Part shown: positions 46,301 through 59,048 of the stretch, piece by piece
Numbering within the stretch: position 1 is the stretch's first letter
Layout of the letters: the number at the start of each line of letters is the position of its first letter
NCBI GenBank assembly: GCA_037179385.1
Contig: CM074179.1
Span: forward strand, 744,001-808,000
DNA: 64,000 bases
Direction: 5' to 3'
Origin: Holothuria scabra
Taxonomy: Eukaryota; Echinodermata; Holothuroidea; Aspidochirotida; Holothuriidae
Notes under the pieces: model-generated
Database searches by the model: none
The model's input: only the letters and a program-made list of their open reading frames with translations
Told to the model about the DNA's origin: nothing
Made by a program: the position numbers and the translations under genes

Positions 46301-46628
46301 ATTTTCTATGCTCCGTGCCAACTGATGGTGGCGCTTCGCTTAGGTATTGTCGCTGACTATATCCCCCTCTTTCAAAGAAGGATCGCCCCCATGGTGGTCA
46401 TAAAGAACATCCATATCCACAGAGGAGTTTTGTGATTTTTTCTTCTTTCCTTTTTTGGTTAAATATGTGTCATTATACAAAATTCCTGTACAAAAAATGC
46501 CAATTTAGATATATTTTCAGCGCAGGTCAAACGGCCCGGAGATGCAATCTCCGGCCATCTGGGACCCTTTAGGAGCCAAAAACTTTCTTGTACGCTCCGC
46601 GCTAACCTGTGCTAGAGCTCCGCTAAGA
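46301..46628. repeat. Two copies of a GCTCCGC...GCTCCGCTTA imperfect palindrome
   Basis: attttctatgctccgtgcca plus actgatggtggcgcttcgct (46301 onward) and cttgtacgctccgcgctaac (46588 onward) are copies of one dispersed motif. Others lie at 50843-50890, 53455-53500, 56655-56690 and 58273-58310. The motif can fold back on itself (tggcgc / gcgcca). Confidence 0.65.
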
Positions 46629-46799
46629 TAGTTAATCGTGCTCCATGCCCCACTCCACCCCTTGGGGCTCCATGGGGCAAAGCCCCCAGAAGTTCCTGGG
46701 TTTTATTTCAGAAGCCTCTGGAAAACTTTTTTGAACGGAACTTTTCCAGTGAAATGTTCCTTGTTCGAATCGCGCGAAATTTTTTTGGTATGCTTACAC

Positions 46800-46960
46800 C
46801 AAACATATCCTCATTTAACTCCGCAACAAAAAGATGGAACCTGTGCATAGCCGAGAAATACTTTATCCTATTGAAGCCAGTTGTATGCACCCATAGGGCA
46901 GGATTTAGGAGCAGGATAAGGTTCCTATTATCCTTCTCTATATATGCACCCTGAACAAAA
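46800..46960 (+). pseudogene. Decayed PLE GIY-YIG endonuclease tail
   Basis: The plus-strand frame reads SATKRWNLCIAEKYFILLKP and later RSRIRFLLSF. It parallels the KTCNLCLEEKFFIILKP block at 9.2 kb and the CRHRNEHLL that follows it there. The rest of the domain is unrecognisable. Confidence 0.65.
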
Positions 46961-47089
46961 GAAACGAAATAAAGTAGACACGAACCAAAACAATTATCTA
47001 TTGAGTGCAATATGACGTCATGCCCATTGGGGGAGGAGGCTGGGGGAGGTGGCACAGCCCCCCTCGCCAAATTTTGTCAAAGTTGTCAT

Positions 47090-47425
47090 AAAAATTTTGT
47101 CTGAAAATGCATTACCCGTGCGTTTCTCACATGTATCCCGTCTGGATGTTGATTTATGTAAATACCAAGTTGACCAAGATGGGAACAACATGTTTTCTAT
47201 GTGGGTTATATCTTGCCCAATTAACCCATAGAGAAATCATGTCTAAACCACATGGGGTATGTGGGTTAGCGATTCCCAATTTCTTTTCTCTTTAGCCAAG
47301 ATGGAACCCTTATGGGATCCATATGTTGCATATGAACCCACATGGAACCCACATGGGGCATGTTGATCATGGATACCCCGCAAAAGTCTGCGGTATATCC
47401 CAGTTATTTTGCTGGCTGGAAATGG
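47090..47425. repeat. CCCATATGGG-type repeat, second copy
   Basis: Words such as tgggatccatatg, acccacatggaacc and tatgtgggttag are packed over 340 bp. The right end cccagttattttgctggctg is inverse to ccagctagcaaaatatgtgg at 29758, suggesting a shared terminal sequence CCAGCnAGCAAAATA. Confidence 0.6.
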
Positions 47426-47804
47426 TGACGTCATCCATGAACAATAACGACGCCATGACAACGAGTTAGTTGTTTTTCTTAAAAACGGACTTTTAATTTG
47501 AGGTTATCTCTTCCTACCCTTCATACACAGTCGACAACAATCAAAGGGTTCAAGACCAAGTTTGAGAATAAAACCATCTTATAAGAAAAGAAATAAAGTA
47601 ACTTGAATTACATAACTGCATGTACTCTTAATTTGGCATTTGAATGTCAATAAGTCTTTCCACACAACACCGCCCACTTCGCTTTTAAGATTCGACTCGA
47701 CAAGCTGTTTTTGATATACGGCATACAATCGTATTTCTATGAAATATTTTAGTTCCTATGTCCTGATGACGTAAAACGTCAACTGATTTGAAAAAAACTC
47801 TTTT

Positions 47805-48125
47805 TTGAAAAACTCCTTTTTTAAGATTAATAAAAAAAATAGTGTTGATAGATATCCATATGAAAAAGGTATTTTATGTATTCAGGATAGTTTTGATGGA
47901 AATGGTACGTCACCTTTTACTTATGAAAAATTTACTACTAATTATGATATTTCGAATTTCCCTTTTACACGTTACTGGGGGCTAATCAATGCCATTCCAA
48001 AGGACTGGAGGGTCGGATGTGGTTTTAGGGAAAACCGCAATATTTATTTAGAGAAATCTAATTTCAATAAAGCCTTGAATCATAGATCTTTTTCCCAAGC
48101 CGTCTATAATTTTTATCTAGAATAG
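47805..48125 (+). pseudogene. LINE ORF2 fragment (region after the RT core)
   Basis: The frame contains PYEKGILCIQDSFDGNG, then FPFTRYWGLINAIPKDWR and a stop at 48125. The pattern Y-x-G-L-I-N-A-I-P-K-x-W is typical of the segment beyond the RT in Tx1/L1-type ORF2 proteins. It may come from the family of the LINE at 59 kb, whose RT lacks this part, but not from the A-E family. Confidence 0.5.
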
Positions 48126-49405
48126 ATTTTTGATACCCCAACTTAGATTAAAATAACGGAATACTTTATTGTTTGACTTAAGACACGATAATCTGATGAT
48201 TGGGAAAGAAATTTTAAGATGCTCTGAGCCTCGGTTGGCGAAACTAAGATCTGCTACTTCCGATTTAAGTTTTTGCACAGGACAGTTTTTGGACAGGCTT
48301 TTGAATTTGATGGGCAAAGGGCAAAGTTGATTCATTACTCATTGCAGTTTCATCTCATTTTTTTCTTGACATTGAAATCATTGTTCTGAATTAAGAGTTT
48401 TTCTTTACAAAGGGAGACATTTCTTCGGGTACAATGACACGAATTTCCTTCCTTATTATTTTCTTATATTGTGTATCAAACATTTTTTGCTGTTAACAGA
48501 AGAACGAACAGCCCCGTTTCAATATTTCCTATTATAAAATAAAACTTTTCCTGCCAGTCGAAATGTTATGTGCTTGAAATTTTGGTAAGGATTCTACGAA
48601 ATCTGTGACTCTCCAAAAATTAGAAAACGAATTGACCAGTGTTAACTTATCACCGTCTTCTTTGCTTTCAAAAAGCAATTTATCATGTTCTGTCACGTAA
48701 TAATTACTGTTTTCTATATATTAACTTAACGAAAGTGCACACGAAATTGCTATTTGTTTGTTAACAATTTAAACTTTTAAGCTGGATTTGATCGTAAGGG
48801 CAAAACTACAATGATTCTTCTTTATCATTGTTGTAATACCTTCTAAAAAGGTTCATGCAAAGACAATAAGGATTCAAAAGACAAACAAACAAATACACGT
48901 TGATTGGTCCCCCAACCCATACCGAAAATTAAAAAATAAAAACTTTCAGCGTGTTAATGGGCACAATTGCAAGCACCAGTAACTTGAACAAATTTCTGTA
49001 GAAAACACTTCATAAATCTTGCGGCTGTGTCCAGTCTGTAATTTAACCTTAGGAGACAGAACGTGGCAAAATTGCTAGCTATCTCAAAATTTGCGAGGTG
49101 GACTACCGACCATGATCCAGCTCTTTCTTCTTATAGCAACAAAGTTTCTATTATATGCCAGAATTTCTCTTTCTTAACCTCTGTTGCGCGGTAGGATCGC
49201 AATGCATCATGAGAGTGTTTTGTCTGATCGTGTGAAAACCCATTTTTTCGCGAAAGAGGTTATTTTCTGTATGAGGGGTTAGGTGGAGTACTCAATCAAA
49301 CATTAAAACGATCAAAGAAAACGTTGGTACTTCAAGTAATTCGTGACAAAAATTACTGTTGGCTTTATCCAAAGTATAGACTAGGATACTAAAATTGGCT
49401 CTGGC

Positions 49406-49700
49406 TTACCATGACAGCATCACGGTTCCCCAATCTTTCTGATCACAAGTTTGATACAAACACTGTATACTTCTCTCGATGCCATTGGATCATATTAACT
49501 ACACACAATCGTCGATTATTAACGCGTTATAGAGGGCAAAACAATCAAGATATCCTAGCAAGTACACATGAAATAAATACGGCAAAATTACGCAACAAAA
49601 TGTGATATTCCTATTTTTTACTTATCATTAATTAAAAGAATGACATTGAGATAATCTCAAAAGAAGGCTAGGAAGTATCCAGTCTTTAAATACCCACAAG
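49406..49700. repeat. 295-bp direct duplication, copy 1
   Basis: This block from ttaccatgacagcatcacgg to tacccacaag is about 95% identical to 51042-51336. It contains the frame KFDTNTVYFSRCHW and ILTTHNRRLLTRYRGQ. Confidence 0.85.
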
Positions 49701-50099
49701 TAATATATGCATTAGCGGTTACGGGGGGCACTTGCCCCCCCCCCCCAAAAAAAAAAAAACAACATTTCGAAAGCATGGTCTTCAATTTTCAAAAAATAAA
49801 GTTATTCGATATGAGATGAATAAAAAGTGTCCCAGACTTTTTTCTCATAGAAATGTTACATATTATTTATAAAGTATAAACTAATGCGTATTTGTCAAGG
49901 ATAAAGTTCGTAATTGCATCAAAATTTTAGCCCAGTGCGTCTGTGCGGCCGGTTCAGGTTTACAGGCTCATTCGACCACTGGTCATATGAGTTAATATGA
50001 TTCGAAAAGTTATGATTTCAATTTATTTTCAACTGTCGGCAGCTCCTTGAGACAAAAAAGTCCAACAAATTTAAACAAATTTATGTTTGATATTTTGAA

Positions 50100-50588
50100 G
50101 AGGAACACATTCTAGGCATAGGCTACTGGGGAAATTTTTACTCATTTCCCATGTTTGGTTCTCGAGATATTAGAATTGAAGTTGACATATTTTCTACAAA
50201 GAGTGAACTTGCGACAAGTAGACATGATGTCATGTATTCACATTGATGGAAATGTTAAGTTGTTTGTCTCTAAAATTTAACACCATATTGATACAATTTA
50301 ACTGTGATATGTTGTAACCACAAGTGCATCCCGAGCAATGGAAGTTTAAAAACTCAATTTGCCTTAAGCGCAAGATAGCATCCCTAACCAATTCAAGATC
50401 AAACAACAGGATCAAAAATAAATAAAGAACAAAACAAAACATTGACCATCAATATGAATACATGACATAGCACCTGCTTGGTTCAGGTTTACCTATTGTA
50501 AAAAATATGTCAACTTCAGTTGCTAATATCTCGAGAACCGAACATGAGAAATGAATGAAAACTCATCAGAGTGCTTAGAATATGTTCG
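50100..50588. repeat. Inverted pair, arms about 95 bp
   Basis: The arm 50100-50199 (ttctcgagatattagaattg, gttgacatattttctacaaa) is the diverged inverse of 50497-50588 (atatgtcaacttcagttgct, aatatctcgagaaccgaaca). The spacer is about 300 bp. It lies between the two copies of the 295-bp duplication. Confidence 0.7.
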
Positions 50589-50639
50589 ACTATTAAACAA
50601 AAATGTGGTTCTTGTCTATTCTTTTTAATGGAGATTTTA

Positions 50640-50890
50640 CTTTGCGACAAAGAAAATAATAAAATGTCACATTGTCCTGTACATTTTATCTGGTAATTTT
50701 CTGATCATTTTGCAATTTGATTTTCTTTTTATTTAAATGAAGATTTTATTGCAAAGGCAAGATCAAAATAACGACTGCTAAAATTCTACTTACAAGCCTG
50801 GCAAATGCACTTTACCGCTATTTGAGAGGTCGCGATTTTTCAAAATTTTCTGTACGTTCCGCGTCAACTGATGGTGGCGCTCCGCTTAGA
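50640..50890. repeat. Copy of the element holding the GCTCCGC palindrome
   Basis: tatctggtaattttctgatc, then a T/A-rich block, ctacttacaagcc and finally the palindrome at 50843-50890. The same blocks, inverted and rearranged, occur at 58260-58520, so this is a dispersed element rather than chance. Confidence 0.55.
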
Positions 50891-51041
50891 TAGTCTTTCG
50901 GGCAGTCAATCACCACTTTTCATGCCCCTCTTCCAAAAAAACATTTTTGCACGACATCCCCTGATACCATTTGAGACGTCTTGGTCTCAAGCTGAGTTTG
51001 CCTCCCCAAACAAATTTCCTTACATTCGTCCTTGCTCTTGA

Positions 51042-51336
51042 TTACCATGAAAGCATCACGGTTCCCCAATCATTTAGACCACAAGTTTGATACCAACAGT
51101 GTACACTACTCTCGATGCCATTGGTTCATATTAACTACACACAATCGTCGATTATTAACGCGTTATAGAGGGCAACACAATCAAGATATCCTAGCAAATA
51201 CACATGAAATAAATACGGCAAAATTACGCAACAAAATGTGATTTTCCTATTTTTTACTTATCATTAATTAAAACAAGGACATTGAGATAATCTCAAAAGA
51301 AGGCTAGGAAGTACCTAGTCTTCAAATACCCACAAG
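51042..51336. repeat. 295-bp direct duplication, copy 2
   Basis: Partner of 49406-49700. The embedded small frame is conserved in length and reading (KFDTNSVHYSRCHWFILTTH, NRRLLTRYRGQHNQDIL), with both copies ending AKLRNKM. Confidence 0.85.
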
Positions 51337-51339
51337 GTA

Positions 51340-54300
51340 TATAGGCCTTCCTTCCCAAGAACGTATTTCCAACAAAAGTTCAAGACATCGTCCCGCGTGG
51401 TCAAAAACTGTTTGAAATTTTGTTCCATATTGTGCATACGACCAATCGGCCTTAGACAAGGAAAATGATCACCATAGCACTGGCTTATTTGATTAGTTAT
51501 TTCCAGACTTATATCAACATGTTTGTCAACAGGTCTATTTTTGGTGAAGGCAATCTTCACATAAATACCAATACAAAGTGTATTTCTCTCAAGGTGGCGT
51601 CACGTAAGCACGCCACGAGTTTCATTTTAAAAATGAAACTTACCTTATTTCCTGACCGAATTTGCTTTGATATTTTTAAGTCTTCATAAACATATTACAG
51701 ACTTTCATCTTCACATTCCTCTGCCTTATTCCAATGTTCACAAGAAATGCAAACTCATACCCCGTTACACAAGCCCTCAGTCACTGGGCCTATTTCAAGG
51801 CTGGCAAATGATATCCATAAAAGCCTTGTTTACCACACAAGCATATCAGGGGCCAGATTCGACGGTATCGTTCATCTAATTACTAAGTATTGTAAAGTGT
51901 ACATGCAATACAGTGTACAAGTATATACCATGCTTCGGATATCAGACTGATTGAAGTGTTGGTGCTGCCGGGCGGAGTTGTCACATCCTTGTTGTTGTAA
52001 CATAATAGTCATTTTTTATACGTTTTCGGAAATAATAAGGCGATGGCAAAGGTGGGTTACGTTTTGTACAGGATGATAGCTATAACCCATTGCCATATGG
52101 GGAGAAAACGAAAACCGCTCAAAAAACTAATAGGAAGATACAAGACATTATGGAAAGCCTAGGGAGATACGCACAAGATACGACCTACAGGAAGATATTA
52201 CTGAGCCTACAGATTCTGCCACATTAATATACAGGGTGTTGCGTACACTAGATATACTAGGGTACGGCAGAACTTAATTGGGGCAAACTGGAGGTCCGAT
52301 TTTACCTTTCCCTTTACACATGACTAGAAGTTACGGCATCGTTTACCTATTCAAAAGAAAACCTCGTGAAAATTAGTCAAGTTAGATTATTGCACTGATA
52401 ATATATGCTAATTGTCACACCATAAAACGATCCGAGTGGGACGGCATGAGGGGGACATGTCGTCCAAGTTTTTGAGGGGGGACATCATATCAAATGCCCC
52501 CTAGTATCTGAAGCATGAAGAAAAAACGTGTGTATTGCACATTTTTTGCTATAACAGAACTCTTCCGAATATATCTTGCAATTGATGTATCATGTAAGGA
52601 GTCTTTAAATTTCCGCTAAATTTAGTTCTAAATTTACAACATGTTTCGGGTTCTTGGAACTCCCTTTTCTCTTTATAAGATTCCATTATATTAAAACTGT
52701 TTGACACGCGTTTCATGTATTGGTTGCTTAAAAATTATCACAATGATATTAATAGTTTCTGTTGGCGTTAGTCGACCGAAACACGATGAAATATCGATAA
52801 AAAAATTCTTTCAGTCTTTCATCTGCCTTTAAACAGACGGCGCAACATCGTATAGTATAAAATAATGGAAAGTATCTCATACTACGTTCGGGTTGAGGAA
52901 GGAGATTATCCTACGTGATCTGGTGCCTTGGTCATTCACCCCAAGTATATTTTTAGTTGGGAGAAAGCAAAACTCTTACTTGTCGAATGATTTTTGATTG
53001 TCACCAAAGTCGAAAGGTTCAGGATAGCTGACATCATTCTTTAGTTCTCTGATTACACAGTTATCTGATTAGTAAGGACTTCTATGTCCCTCATGATAAA
53101 TTTGTGAACAAAGTTGTGTAATAGTGCTTCCATCTGCACAAGAAAGAGCTAAAGAGAGCTAGGGGAGGGGCTACGAATAAGTTGGTTGGGAAATCGGAAT
53201 TGTGGAGAATAAGAACTTGGATTGATGTTTCAGTTACATGAGCCTAATATTTTTAGACGAGAGGATATACAGGCGTATAAATTATGCCCGGAAAATCAGA
53301 AAATTGTAGTGGTTAATTGAACCTGGCCATTTTTTGTCGTTCTTCAATTGTGGCATATTTTATTGAGGAGAACATTTTATTGAAAAGAAAAGCTCTGTAA
53401 CTACTGCTAGTTGCTACTCACAGTCTCAGGGTTCACATTTTCAAAAAAAAAATGTTGTATGCTCTTGCGCTAACTTAATGATGCTGGCGATCCGCTTAGT
53501 GGAGCTGTCGCTGCAGAAAACCGGTACCTTTACAAAAAATGTGCAGCCCTCCATCAGTTCACCAGCCATTGCAAAAATCATGATTACCCTACTAGGGGGG
53601 TTATACTTAGTGAATGCATTTACTCTGGTAGAGGATAAAGTTCAATTTAAGGTCACCACATTGTGGATTATGAAAGTTTGGTAAACCGTTTCAAAATGCA
53701 AGACCTTTACCTTACCTTAGGTAAACAGCATTGGATGATATCACTCTAGGTATATCGTAGACTTCAGGCTATCCCAACCAGCATAGTGGTACGGTTAATC
53801 CGTGCAAAAGGGCAAGAACAGTCGATACGCAGATTTTGAAGCAACAGCTAAATCTCAAAAGTTTCTTTTCCTTTAAGTATCTTTGATAATATATTTGGAC
53901 TTTAACATTGCACATGGTAACCCAAGGTAAACCAAGCAGTGCCTACCAGTACATTTTACATTTGAGAAAAAAATACTGTCACGTGATCCTGAATTGGCAG
54001 TCATGATATGGGACAGTGCACAACACTACCTAAGTTGCAGAGACTGTTCTTGACCTTTAATCCTCCTGTGATATCCTGGCAAGCTTTCAAAAACAAGTCG
54101 AACTGAAACTCTTGAAATGGTTTTAATACCCAAAGTTTATGTATAGCCTATAAGATTTCACAGCACAAGATCTAGATTCATTTTGGCAAGCTGCCAAAAA
54201 TTTTGTGGGAAATCAAGGGGTTTCCCGCAAAATATGTCGCAATAACCGCGCGTAGTATTGAAAAAAAATAAAGGAAAATTGGCAGCAATTTACTAGGGTT

Positions 54301-55590
54301 AGTTTGAAGTTCACTGGAGTGTATAGGTCGAGGAATCAATACAAGTGGTTTTACACCCAAAAGATGTTCCACCAATAATATAGTAGGTAGCAAGTGTACT
54401 CTATGCACCAATTGTACTGTAGTACACAAGAGTACTGGTTCTACGAGAACTGTCTAAAAGTCCACCATCATTTGTATCTGCATTATGTCAAAGAACAACA
54501 AACGTCTCTTAAAGCAAGAACAACACGCTTGAATCACGAACTAATTATTGTACTACAATTTATAACATACTCTAGTGTTGAAATCTTACTTAGTAATTTA
54601 ATAAAAGAATGAAAATTGTGACATTTAGCCTTTTCTTCAAAATAAGTTTGGTGGACTGCTCTTTAGCTTTAAACTGCGATTCGATTTGCAGCCCTTTGGC
54701 AGTAGCAGGTCGTTTCGGCTTTGGAACGGCAGAATGTAATGATTGTTAGTGGAACCTTCCAAAACTGCTGCTATTGGTTTTAGTCCTATTCTAGTAGAAA
54801 GAAAAGAAACTTTAACGATCCTTGTACTGCTACTGGTACCAGTGGTGATCCTAAACAAATTTTCCCCAGTTGAAAAATCCCACATTCCTTTAGTTCTACA
54901 TTGACGTAGCGACATGGTGAGCCAGTGATTAAAACTCCAGTGGCTGTATTGTTATATATCCCATGATACAGGATAAGCGATACCCTGCACACGGCGGTGA
55001 TGAAAATTGTTGTGGGGCAGGTCCATCTTATTGCGTAATGGATGTAATGTGAAGAGATGACTTCTTAGGCTTCCTAAATGATTATGTATCAGTATGAATG
55101 TTGTGTGAGGGCAAGGCTTATTTTTCGATAATGGGCCTGTTCGATGACGAAATGGTCACGGTTCACCGGCGTAGCAGGCTGTGCGGCACATCCCTTGTTC
55201 AATCATATCCCTAACGCCTTCCAAGGTCAACACCGAATAAATTCTTTTGGATATTCATAGAAATACGTGGCCGAGAAACTGGTTGAATGTTAGTAAATAT
55301 TCAAAAGAAGGGCAACATCTGGTCCCGCCTCTTTTAAATTATGCAGACCCTCATGCCACCGGAAGAGTTGGCATGTTATTGTTATACCCACGCCCTGGTC
55401 CTGGATTTGAGCCTGCCACCTGAGTAGTGGGTACTGGTCCAATTGGGTCCGGACCCCCGGCCATGACGCTAGAAACGAATAGTAAGTTTTAGCCATCTCT
55501 AGTTGACTACTGCTTGTCCAGAATCTATCAGAGAACTTCCTGTTCAGGTGTCTTGAGATCAATAAAGGTAAAGGGGTTTGAACCCTTTTA
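51340..55590. other. Intergenic, no recognised gene
   Basis: A palindrome-motif copy stands at 53455-53500. Minus-strand frames at 54178-54992 show no domain that I recognise. No terminal repeats or tandem arrays stand out. Confidence 0.45.
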
Positions 55591-55596
55591 AAGGCA

Positions 55597-55702
55597 GTTC
55601 GGTCAATAGAGCAAGTTTGTAAAAGGGATTAACTGGTGCAATTATAGAGATAAGCTTCACCCGGGAAAGCCTTTTTCTCGGGTAATTTTGGCTAAAATGT
55701 CC
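55597..55702 (-). repeat. Dispersed repeat, inverted partner of 9981-10088
   Basis: gcctttttctcgggtaattt and caagtttgtaaaagggatta are the complements of words at 9981-10088 in matching order. Confidence 0.6.
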
Positions 55703-56188
55703 TATTCAATTCTAGCAGGATGTCCTCCTTTTGGCCACCCAAAATTTTGAAAACCCAAATTTAAACTTGCGCGTCACGTGAGCGGTTGTCTTTACAAGTC
55801 AGGTGTGTCTTTTCATCCGACCAAATGGACAATATAGCGTGCACGCGACCTGAAAGGTGCCTTAATTGAACTTGCGCTCCTCGCGCCTACGTGGTTCATT
55901 GATGCCTTAAAGTCATGACAGTACCTAAGACACGCTTCTTATTTTCGAAGGACAGTTCTGTTGTTCAATGTTCCTTGATTCTCAGTGAGTGGTTTGCTCT
56001 ACAATCGAGCTCATTATGTAGAGTGAGTCATGTAGACGGGAACGAGACATCATGGTCACATTTGGTTATGATATGACCTTAAATGAGCGGGTTTTATTTT
56101 GGCATTTATGTATTTTATTGTTTAAAAGAATACTTGAGTAAGTTGAATTTGTATACAGTATATTTTTTCATCACACAACGGCCGCAGT

Positions 56189-56310
56189 CAGGCGCGGATC
56201 CAGACATTTCAAAAGGGGGGGGGGGGGGAGGGGCTGAACTTAGAGAAAGCGGGCAATGGGGACGTACCTATGGCGTACGCAGGATTTCAATAAAGGGGGT
56301 CATGCGGTGT
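56189..56310. repeat. Transposon-end motifs beside a poly-G tract
   Basis: aggcgcggatccagacattt (56190) and cctatggcgtacgcaggatt (56267) are two recurrent end motifs of invertebrate DNA transposons, separated by a G-run at 56215-56228. Neither element can be closed. Confidence 0.45.
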
Positions 56311-56691
56311 GTTCAGTGATCGCCGCCCTGGAGGAGGGGTTTAAGTGTCCCTCCCATTTGAAAATTTTTGGCGTTTTCAAGGAACCTAGATGAAAATGGT
56401 TCAAGATTTTTGACTTTGACGGGACCAGTGTCAAAAGTTGAAATGTGGTGGTTCATGAGAATAAATCTGAAACCCCTGTCTCTTGATATATTGTCTTATT
56501 CCATTTACGCTACCTTTCGAAGTAAAACTCGTCATTAAATTTGCATACTCTTTAGGAGTCGAAATAAAAGAGCATCGATCGCTATAGGCGAACGGGAGCA
56601 CTTTAGTTTGCTGCATTTTATTAGCCACTAAACGTCGTTCTGCCTAAAGATGATTTAAGCGGAGCGCCAGCATTAGTTGGCGCGAAGCGTA

Positions 56692-58041
56692 CACTGTTAA
56701 AAAATTTCTCTGTAAATTTACATAATTTTTATGGCAAATTTTTTTCCAACCAAATTATGTTTTTTTTTTTACAGCCAGACTGTAATCATGAAAAAACATT
56801 AAGAGTTTGTTTTTTCTTTACAGTTTTTGCATGTAAATTAGTTTACAAAAGTCTACTGTAAATCGAATTATAAATTGTTCTGTTTTGTTTACCTTAATTT
56901 TATGTGAATTTACAGCCTACTGTTTTCATTCCCGACGGTTAAATATTTATTATAATATCGCTTTTTTACCTTTCATATGTTATTAAGTAACATACACTTC
57001 ACCATTACGTATATCAGGTATTTGCTTATCAACGTAATGTGTCGTTACGAAGTTGTTTTCAATCAAAACATATTGAGGGTGCTTTGTTGTCATATTGTTG
57101 TCAAGTAGACTACTATCTCTAGGAACTTTGTAATTGGAAAGTCACATTTTTTGTACAATATAATAATTGTTTTTAAAATAAATATGACAAAGAATGCAAA
57201 TACATTGGTTGCAAACATTTCCAGACAAGGTAAACAATAAGTTTATCACTTCCTGATTAAAAAACGCCAAAGAAGATATTATTCAAAGCAACAGCAATCC
57301 TTTTGTTAGGAAAATGCCTACAAAATAAGGTCCACCCATTTATGCAAAATGAGATTTACGTCATAAAGTGGTAAATTTACAGACTCTTTCAAGTAAATTT
57401 GTGAAACGTTTTTAATTTGCTCCGATCAAGTGCATGAGCGCCTGTGGCGATGAGTTGACATCAGTATACCAATTGTCAGTGCTCTGAAATTAGGGCCTTA
57501 CCATTTCTTTTTACTTAAAAATGTGTGACAAAACACCAGTTGTACGATATTTATAACTAAGAACGTAATAACTAAGTATGCTTTTATAATAAATGTAGGT
57601 TAATTTTCAAATAGGGCCATAAATTTGCCAAAAATGTTTTTTTTTTTTAAACTGAAACTTCGCAGAACGATGCACGTTATATATTGAAAATTTTCTGGCT
57701 ATTTCTTATTTGTTTGTTTGGGCTTATTTTTGTTTCTTTTTCAGCTTAAAAACAAAATGAATGTTCGTTAAATGACAGTATATTTATGTGAAATCAGAAA
57801 AATACAAAATACTGTTAAAATTTCTGTAAATTTACAGAAAAAGTTTTACAAAGCAGTAAAATCTGGTTAAAAAAGCAGACAGAAATGGTTTTACAAATAA
57901 ACAGAAAACACATGTTAAACAACCTTTTTTTATTGTAGCAATACAAAGTGTCTGTAAAGATACAGAAAATCTCTATTTAAAGTAAAATACAAAAAGTTTA
58001 AGTTAAAAAAGTCTGTAAATTTACAGAAATTTTTAACAGTG
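56692..58041. mobile_element. 1,350-bp TA-flanked element with CACTGTTAAAAATTTC ends
   Basis: The left end cactgttaaaaaatttctct is inverse to the right end gaaatttttaacagtg, followed inward by gtaaatttaca on both sides. TA flanks the element at 56690-56691 and 58042-58043. Many internal gtaaatttacag words occur. No transposase is encoded. It interrupts a copy of the GCTCCGC palindrome element, which resumes as gaaaaaattgtgaaaaatca. Confidence 0.8.
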
Positions 58042-58067
58042 TAGAAAAAATTGTGAAAAATCAGACC

Positions 58068-58390
58068 CTCAGATGGCCGGAAGTAGCATTTTCCAGACTC
58101 ATACGAAGAATCTAAGCAGTCGCTACCTTCGTTTGTCGTTTGAAATAAAATGCTCACTTCAAAATAAGTTCGGAAACTGCAAAACCATGGTACACCTCCC
58201 CCTTCGTACCCTATTGTTACGACGCACGGTGGCTCTCTGCCTGAAATATCTAGTTCTGCCCGAAAGACCAAGCAAAGCGTCACCATCTGTTGGCGCGGAG
58301 CGTACAAAAGAATTCGGAAAATCACTACCACTCAGACAGCCGCCGGAAACGGCATTTCCCACCGACTTGTAAGTAGAATCTAAGCAATCA
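58068..58390. repeat. Short duplication flanking a palindrome-motif copy
   Basis: ctcagatggccggaagtagc (58068) and ctcagacagccgccggaaac (58331) begin related blocks of about 60 bp, both followed by an agaatctaagca word. Between them lies the palindrome motif at 58273-58310. Confidence 0.5.
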
Positions 58391-58401
58391 TAATTTTGAG
58401 C

Positions 58402-58501
58402 TTTTCTGATCACTTTATAATTTACTCATCTTTTTATTGAACTTTCAATTGTTTTGCAAACTTCAATAAAAAGATGAGTAAATTGTAAAGTGATCAGAAA
58501 A
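58402..58501. repeat. 40-bp-arm hairpin with 20-base loop
   Basis: 58402-58441 and 58462-58501 are inverse with a single mismatch (t/c, still G-U pairable in RNA). The arm contains ttttctgatcactttataat and tactcatctttttattgaa. The loop is ctttcaattgttttgcaaac. Confidence 0.95.
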
Positions 58502-59048
58502 TTACCAGATAAAAGGTACCCCTTCAATTGGGTGAAATGGTAATGAAAGAAATATTTGGAAAATGAGCTGGTATGCGCATTTTATAAACTATCATAACAT
58601 TTAAAATTCGAGCAACTTCATTGAGCGGCGAAACTCCCTTCTGAACTTCAAGGGAGAATGACAATGCATCGCATACCGTCTACCTAGCCTTAACAAGTTT
58701 CACCGAACTTTACAAGGATCTCATGTGTTTGAGAAGCCTGATTAGCTCAGACGCAGAGGCTTACATGCCTGATGTTTACCTGAGTGGGAAATTGAATGAG
58801 AACAATTGGCTCTAACAAAACCGATCTAATTTTCGCGCGTTTACCGCGCAAGGTAGAAGCCTTTATATACATAATCAATTATATGCATTCCAAACAAACA
58901 AGAGGGCACGTCATTTTCTAGCCAACAAACAACCAGTCCATACCAACGGTTTCTACACACTTGATCCCTTGATTGTATTCAACTTTGTGGAGATGCATAA
59001 CAGAGTGTATGGAACCAAGCCCTTTGGATCAAAACATTCCAGTGCAGC

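Noticed and set aside
46708..47070. 120-codon minus-strand frame
   Set aside because: It is the antisense shadow of the decayed PLE endonuclease tail on the plus strand.
58735..58775. Possible tRNA-like box A (gattagctcagacgcagagg)
   Set aside because: No cloverleaf, anticodon stem or box B could be formed downstream.
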